A DNA stretch of 64,000 bases from Pseudomonas parakoreensis (GTDB lineage Bacteria > Pseudomonadota > Gammaproteobacteria > Pseudomonadales > Pseudomonadaceae). Under the pieces are notes generated by a model. That model was not told the DNA's origin. It made no database searches and saw nothing but the letters and a program-made list of their open reading frames with translations. The translations under genes were made by a program, and so were the position numbers. Below are positions 61,917 through 64,000 of this stretch, one piece after another; position 1 is the stretch's first letter; each line of letters begins with the position of its first letter. The stretch spans positions 186,001 through 250,000 of the forward strand of contig NZ_BQHY01000007.1 in the NCBI RefSeq assembly GCF_021602155.1. The letters run 5' to 3'.

Positions 61917-61950
61917 CATAAAAAATCCCCGACTGGTTCGGGGATTTTTT
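61917..61950. terminator. Intrinsic terminator after deaD, usable on both strands
   Basis: Hairpin TCCCCGA/TCGGGGA (61926-61932 and 61938-61944), flanked by an A run on the left and six T on the right. Confidence 0.88.
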
Positions 61951-61979
61951 ATGTCTGCTTTTTGCCCCGCCCCACAACC

Positions 61980-62006
61980 CTGTGGGAGCTGGCTTGCCAG
62001 CGATGA
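61980..62006 (+). repeat. Single type B REP (TGGCTTGCCAGC subtype)
   Basis: Forward copy GTGGGAGCTGGCTTGCCAGC followed by GATGACG, ending just before the ygiD stop codon at 62009. Confidence 0.85.
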
Positions 62007-62008
62007 CG

Positions 62009-62776
62009 TCAGCCGAAGCGATAGATATCCATACCCAGTGCACCCATCGTGAAGCCTTTATGCGCTACGCGGAACTCACCTCCCGCACCACGGGCAAAAT
62101 ACAACGGCAACAAATGCTCATCACTCGGATGGCTGCGCACCGCATTTGGCGCCTGCTGACGATAGTCGTGCAACGCCGCTTCGTCATTGGCCGCCAACTT
62201 GTCGATCATCCAGTCGCGGAAGTCCCGCGCCCACGGCTCGACGCTTTCCGGGCCGGCATGCCAGTCCAGCTCGCGCAGGTTGTGGGTGATGCTGCCGGAG
62301 CCGATCAGCAAAATACCCTGCTCGCGCAGACTCGCCAGTGCTTGTCCGACACGGGTTTGCAGCGCCGGGCCACCGCGACTCGGCAGCGACACCTGCACCA
62401 CCGGAATATCCGCCTGCGGGTACATCAGTGACAGCGGCACCCAGACGCCGTGGTCGAACGGTCGTTGCGCATCGAGGCGAGCCGGCAGATGGGCAGCGTT
62501 GAGCAATTCGGCCACTTCGGTGGCCAGTTGCGGATTGCCCGGCGCCGGATATTGCACTTCAAACAGGGCGCGGGGAAAACCGCCGAAGTCGTGCCAGGTT
62601 TCGGGTTGCGAATGGCTGCTGACCCGCAATTCCTGGCTTTCCCAGTGGGCAGAGACAATCACGATGGCTTTCGGTTTAGGCAGTTCGGCCGCCAGGCGCG
62701 CGAGGGCCGGGCCGCTGGCGCCGGGTTCCAGGGCCAGCATTGGCGAGCCGTGGGAGATAAACAGGCTGGGAAACAT
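62009..62776 (-). CDS. ygiD: 4,5-DOPA dioxygenase extradiol (YgiD-like)
   Basis: A 255-residue class III extradiol ring-cleavage dioxygenase. Metal-binding positions typical of YgiD are visible: LFISHGSPMLAL (His9), RPFDHGVWVPL, GSGSITHNLREL, and HPSDEHLLPLYFA. YgiD-type enzymes bind zinc or iron and open catechols such as DOPA. AGGAAC precedes the ATG. It is divergent from tpm with about 100 bases between, which must hold both promoters. Confidence 0.92.
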   Translation of the reverse strand: MFPSLFISHGSPMLALEPGASGPALARLAAELPKPKAIVIVSAHWESQELRVSSHSQPETWHDFGGFPRALFEVQYPAPGNPQLATEVAELLNAAHLPARLDAQRPFDHGVWVPLSLMYPQADIPVVQVSLPSRGGPALQTRVGQALASLREQGILLIGSGSITHNLRELDWHAGPESVEPWARDFRDWMIDKLAANDEAALHDYRQQAPNAVRSHPSDEHLLPLYFARGAGGEFRVAHKGFTMGALGMDIYRFG

Positions 62777-62880
62777 GGAAAGGTTCCTGAGCGGTAAGAT
62801 GGTGCCATCTTCAGTCAGATCATTGATCTAAATCTAATATAAGTTTTAACGCCTTTTGATCGAATTTTTTGAGGTGAAGC

Positions 62881-63537
62881 ATGCAGCCTGAGTTTTGGCA
62901 CAAGAAGTGGGAATCCAATCAGATCGGCTTTCACCTGCCTGAGGTGAATCCGTATCTGCAGCGTCTCTGGCCGCAGTTGAAGATCCCGGCCCAGGCGCGA
63001 GTGCTGGTGCCGCTGTGCGGCAAAAGCCTGGATCTGTTGTGGCTGGCCGGGCGCGGATATCAGGTGCTCGGGGTCGAGTTGTCGCAGAAGGCCATCGAGG
63101 ACTTCTTCAGTGAGCATCAGGTAACGCCGCAGGTCAGCGACGAGGGGCCGTTCAAGGTCTATCGCGGCGATTCCATCGAGTTGTGGTGCGGTGATTTCTT
63201 CGCGCTGACTGCAGACGATGTAGCGGACTGCGCGGCGTTGTACGACCGGGCAGCGTTGATCGCCTTGCCGCCTGCGATGCGTGAACGCTATGCGACGCAT
63301 CTGCAGCAAATCCTGCCGCCGGTTGTGCAAGGGTTGTTGATCACTCTGGATTATGATCAGGCGCAAATGTCCGGGCCACCGTTTGCGGTGAGCGATGATG
63401 AGGTGCGGCGCTTGCTGGCGGGTGCCTGGCAGGTGCGAATGCTGGAAGAGCAGGATGTGCTGGGGGAGAGCTGGAAGTTTTTGCAGGCGGGGGTGACGCG
63501 GTTGGAGGAGCGGGTTTACCGGGTTTCTGGTCGATAG
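62881..63537 (+). CDS. tpm: Thiopurine S-methyltransferase
   Basis: A 218-residue SAM-dependent methyltransferase of the TPMT family. It begins [20 protein letters not shown], the substrate-binding region, and has the SAM site [20 protein letters not shown] and [14 protein letters not shown]. Bacterial Tpm methylates thiopurines and, in Pseudomonas, selenium and tellurium oxyanions to volatile forms. GAGGTGA precedes the ATG. A REP pair follows the gene. Confidence 0.95.
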   Translation: MQPEFWHKKWESNQIGFHLPEVNPYLQRLWPQLKIPAQARVLVPLCGKSLDLLWLAGRGYQVLGVELSQKAIEDFFSEHQVTPQVSDEGPFKVYRGDSIELWCGDFFALTADDVADCAALYDRAALIALPPAMRERYATHLQQILPPVVQGLLITLDYDQAQMSGPPFAVSDDEVRRLLAGAWQVRMLEEQDVLGESWKFLQAGVTRLEERVYRVSGR

Positions 63538-63554
63538 GTTTGTATTGGCGGTGC

Positions 63555-63659
63555 GGGCCCCATCGCTGGCAAGCCAGCTCACACAGGGTTTTGTGGTGTT
63601 TTCTGGATTCGAGGACGAATCAGATCACTGTGGGAGCTGGCTTGCCAGCGATGGGGCCA
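63555..63659. repeat. REP pair, type B (TGGCTTGCCAGC subtype)
   Basis: Inverted copy 63555-63588 and forward copy 63627-63659, both bounded by GGCCCCAT/ATGGGGCC, downstream of tpm. Confidence 0.9.
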
Positions 63660-63686
63660 GATCCGCAACACACAATCCCGAGCACA

Positions 63687-63714
63687 AAAAGGCCCGCATC
63701 GCTGCGGGCCTTTT
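63687..63714. terminator. Bidirectional terminator between tpm and htpX
   Basis: Hairpin AAAAGGCCCGCA/TGCGGGCCTTTT (63687-63698 and 63703-63714), with A and T runs at both ends. Confidence 0.88.
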
Positions 63715-63734
63715 CGGTTGTCACGCCAGATGGA

Positions 63735-64000
63735 TCAACCGCGACGACGCAGCGCGTCGATACGCTCTTCCAGCGGCGGGTGGCTCATGAACATGCGGGC
63801 AAAGCCCTGTTTGATGCCACCGTTGATGCCGAAGGCGTTCAGGGTGTCCGGCATGTGTACCGGCAGGCCCTGTTCGGCGCGCAGGCGTTGCAGCGCGCCG
63901 ATCATCGCGTTGGTGCCCGCCAGACGAGCGCCGGCTTCGTCGGCACGGAATTCGCGCTTGCGCGAGAACCACATGACGATAGCGCTGGCGAGGATGCCCA
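63735..64000 (-). CDS. htpX: Heat-shock membrane protease HtpX, C-terminal part
   Basis: The frame remains open to base 64000, so only about 88 C-terminal residues are visible. [20 protein letters not shown] is the end of the last membrane segment followed by the third zinc ligand Glu of the M48 protease HtpX. The tail [16 protein letters not shown] is typical of HtpX. HtpX degrades damaged membrane proteins. The HExxH motif and N-terminus lie outside the window. Confidence 0.95.
   Translation of the reverse strand, partial: GILASAIVMWFSRKREFRADEAGARLAGTNAMIGALQRLRAEQGLPVHMPDTLNAFGINGGIKQGFARMFMSHPPLEERIDALRRRG

Overview
The window is chromosomal DNA of a Pseudomonas, most likely of the P. 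fluorescens species complex. The evidence is the high-GC codon usage, an 83-residue OprI lipoprotein, an earP-efp pair with Arg32 in EF-P, a WbpL/WbpM-type O-antigen locus, and about 25 copies of typical fluorescent-pseudomonad REP elements. There are 61 supportable protein genes, two of them cut by the window ends, plus one doubtful ORF. I see no rRNA, tRNA, CRISPR array, prophage or transposase.

1-11.7 kb is the distal end of an O-antigen locus: a 5'-truncated glycosyltransferase, the WbpL-type initiating transferase, an acyltransferase-3 protein, then a minus-strand cassette, then wbpM and a comEA-like gene. The cassette reads gtrII-like, fdtB-like, gtrB-like, fdtD-like, gtrA-like. It combines the three parts of a phage-type Gtr O-antigen side-branch system with two enzymes predicted to make a dTDP-3-acetamido-3,6-dideoxyhexose. 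This is the most interesting system here: a Gtr-type modification unit apparently dedicated to an amino-deoxy sugar it makes itself, placed between wbpL and wbpM.

11.8-26 kb holds an SDR-fabF pair with a convergent TetR regulator, a DUF2897 protein, an ethanolamine-type permease, the complete kdpFABCDE potassium system (with REP pairs between kdpB/kdpC and kdpC/kdpD) and a patatin-like phospholipase.

26-41 kb is housekeeping and envelope: a small lipoprotein, a CHAD protein, a thioesterase, an Mpo1-like protein, an MCP, TatD (whose C-terminus runs into a REP), an MltF-type lytic transglycosylase, DoxX, GreB, the ybbP-ybbA/tesA divergon, an L,D-transpeptidase and OprI.

41-52 kb carries a GNAT protein, class I DAHP synthase, a PilZ/thioredoxin-like divergent pair whose start codons share one CATG, a PanE-like reductase, a 5'-nucleotidase, a universal stress protein, CysB, a divergent Gre-family protein, EarP/EF-P, an esterase and the Ohr/OhrR peroxide-response pair with nested palindromes upstream of ohr.

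52-64 kb has two LysR regulators, a TauE/SafE permease, a DUF1127 protein, a YcaQ-family DNA glycosylase, class II DAHP synthase, a spermidine-synthase-like protein, a crotonase, the DEAD-box helicase DeaD with a long leader, YgiD-type DOPA dioxygenase, thiopurine methyltransferase and the 3' end of htpX.

Start codons were chosen by ribosome-binding-site spacing and family alignment from memory. No database search was possible.
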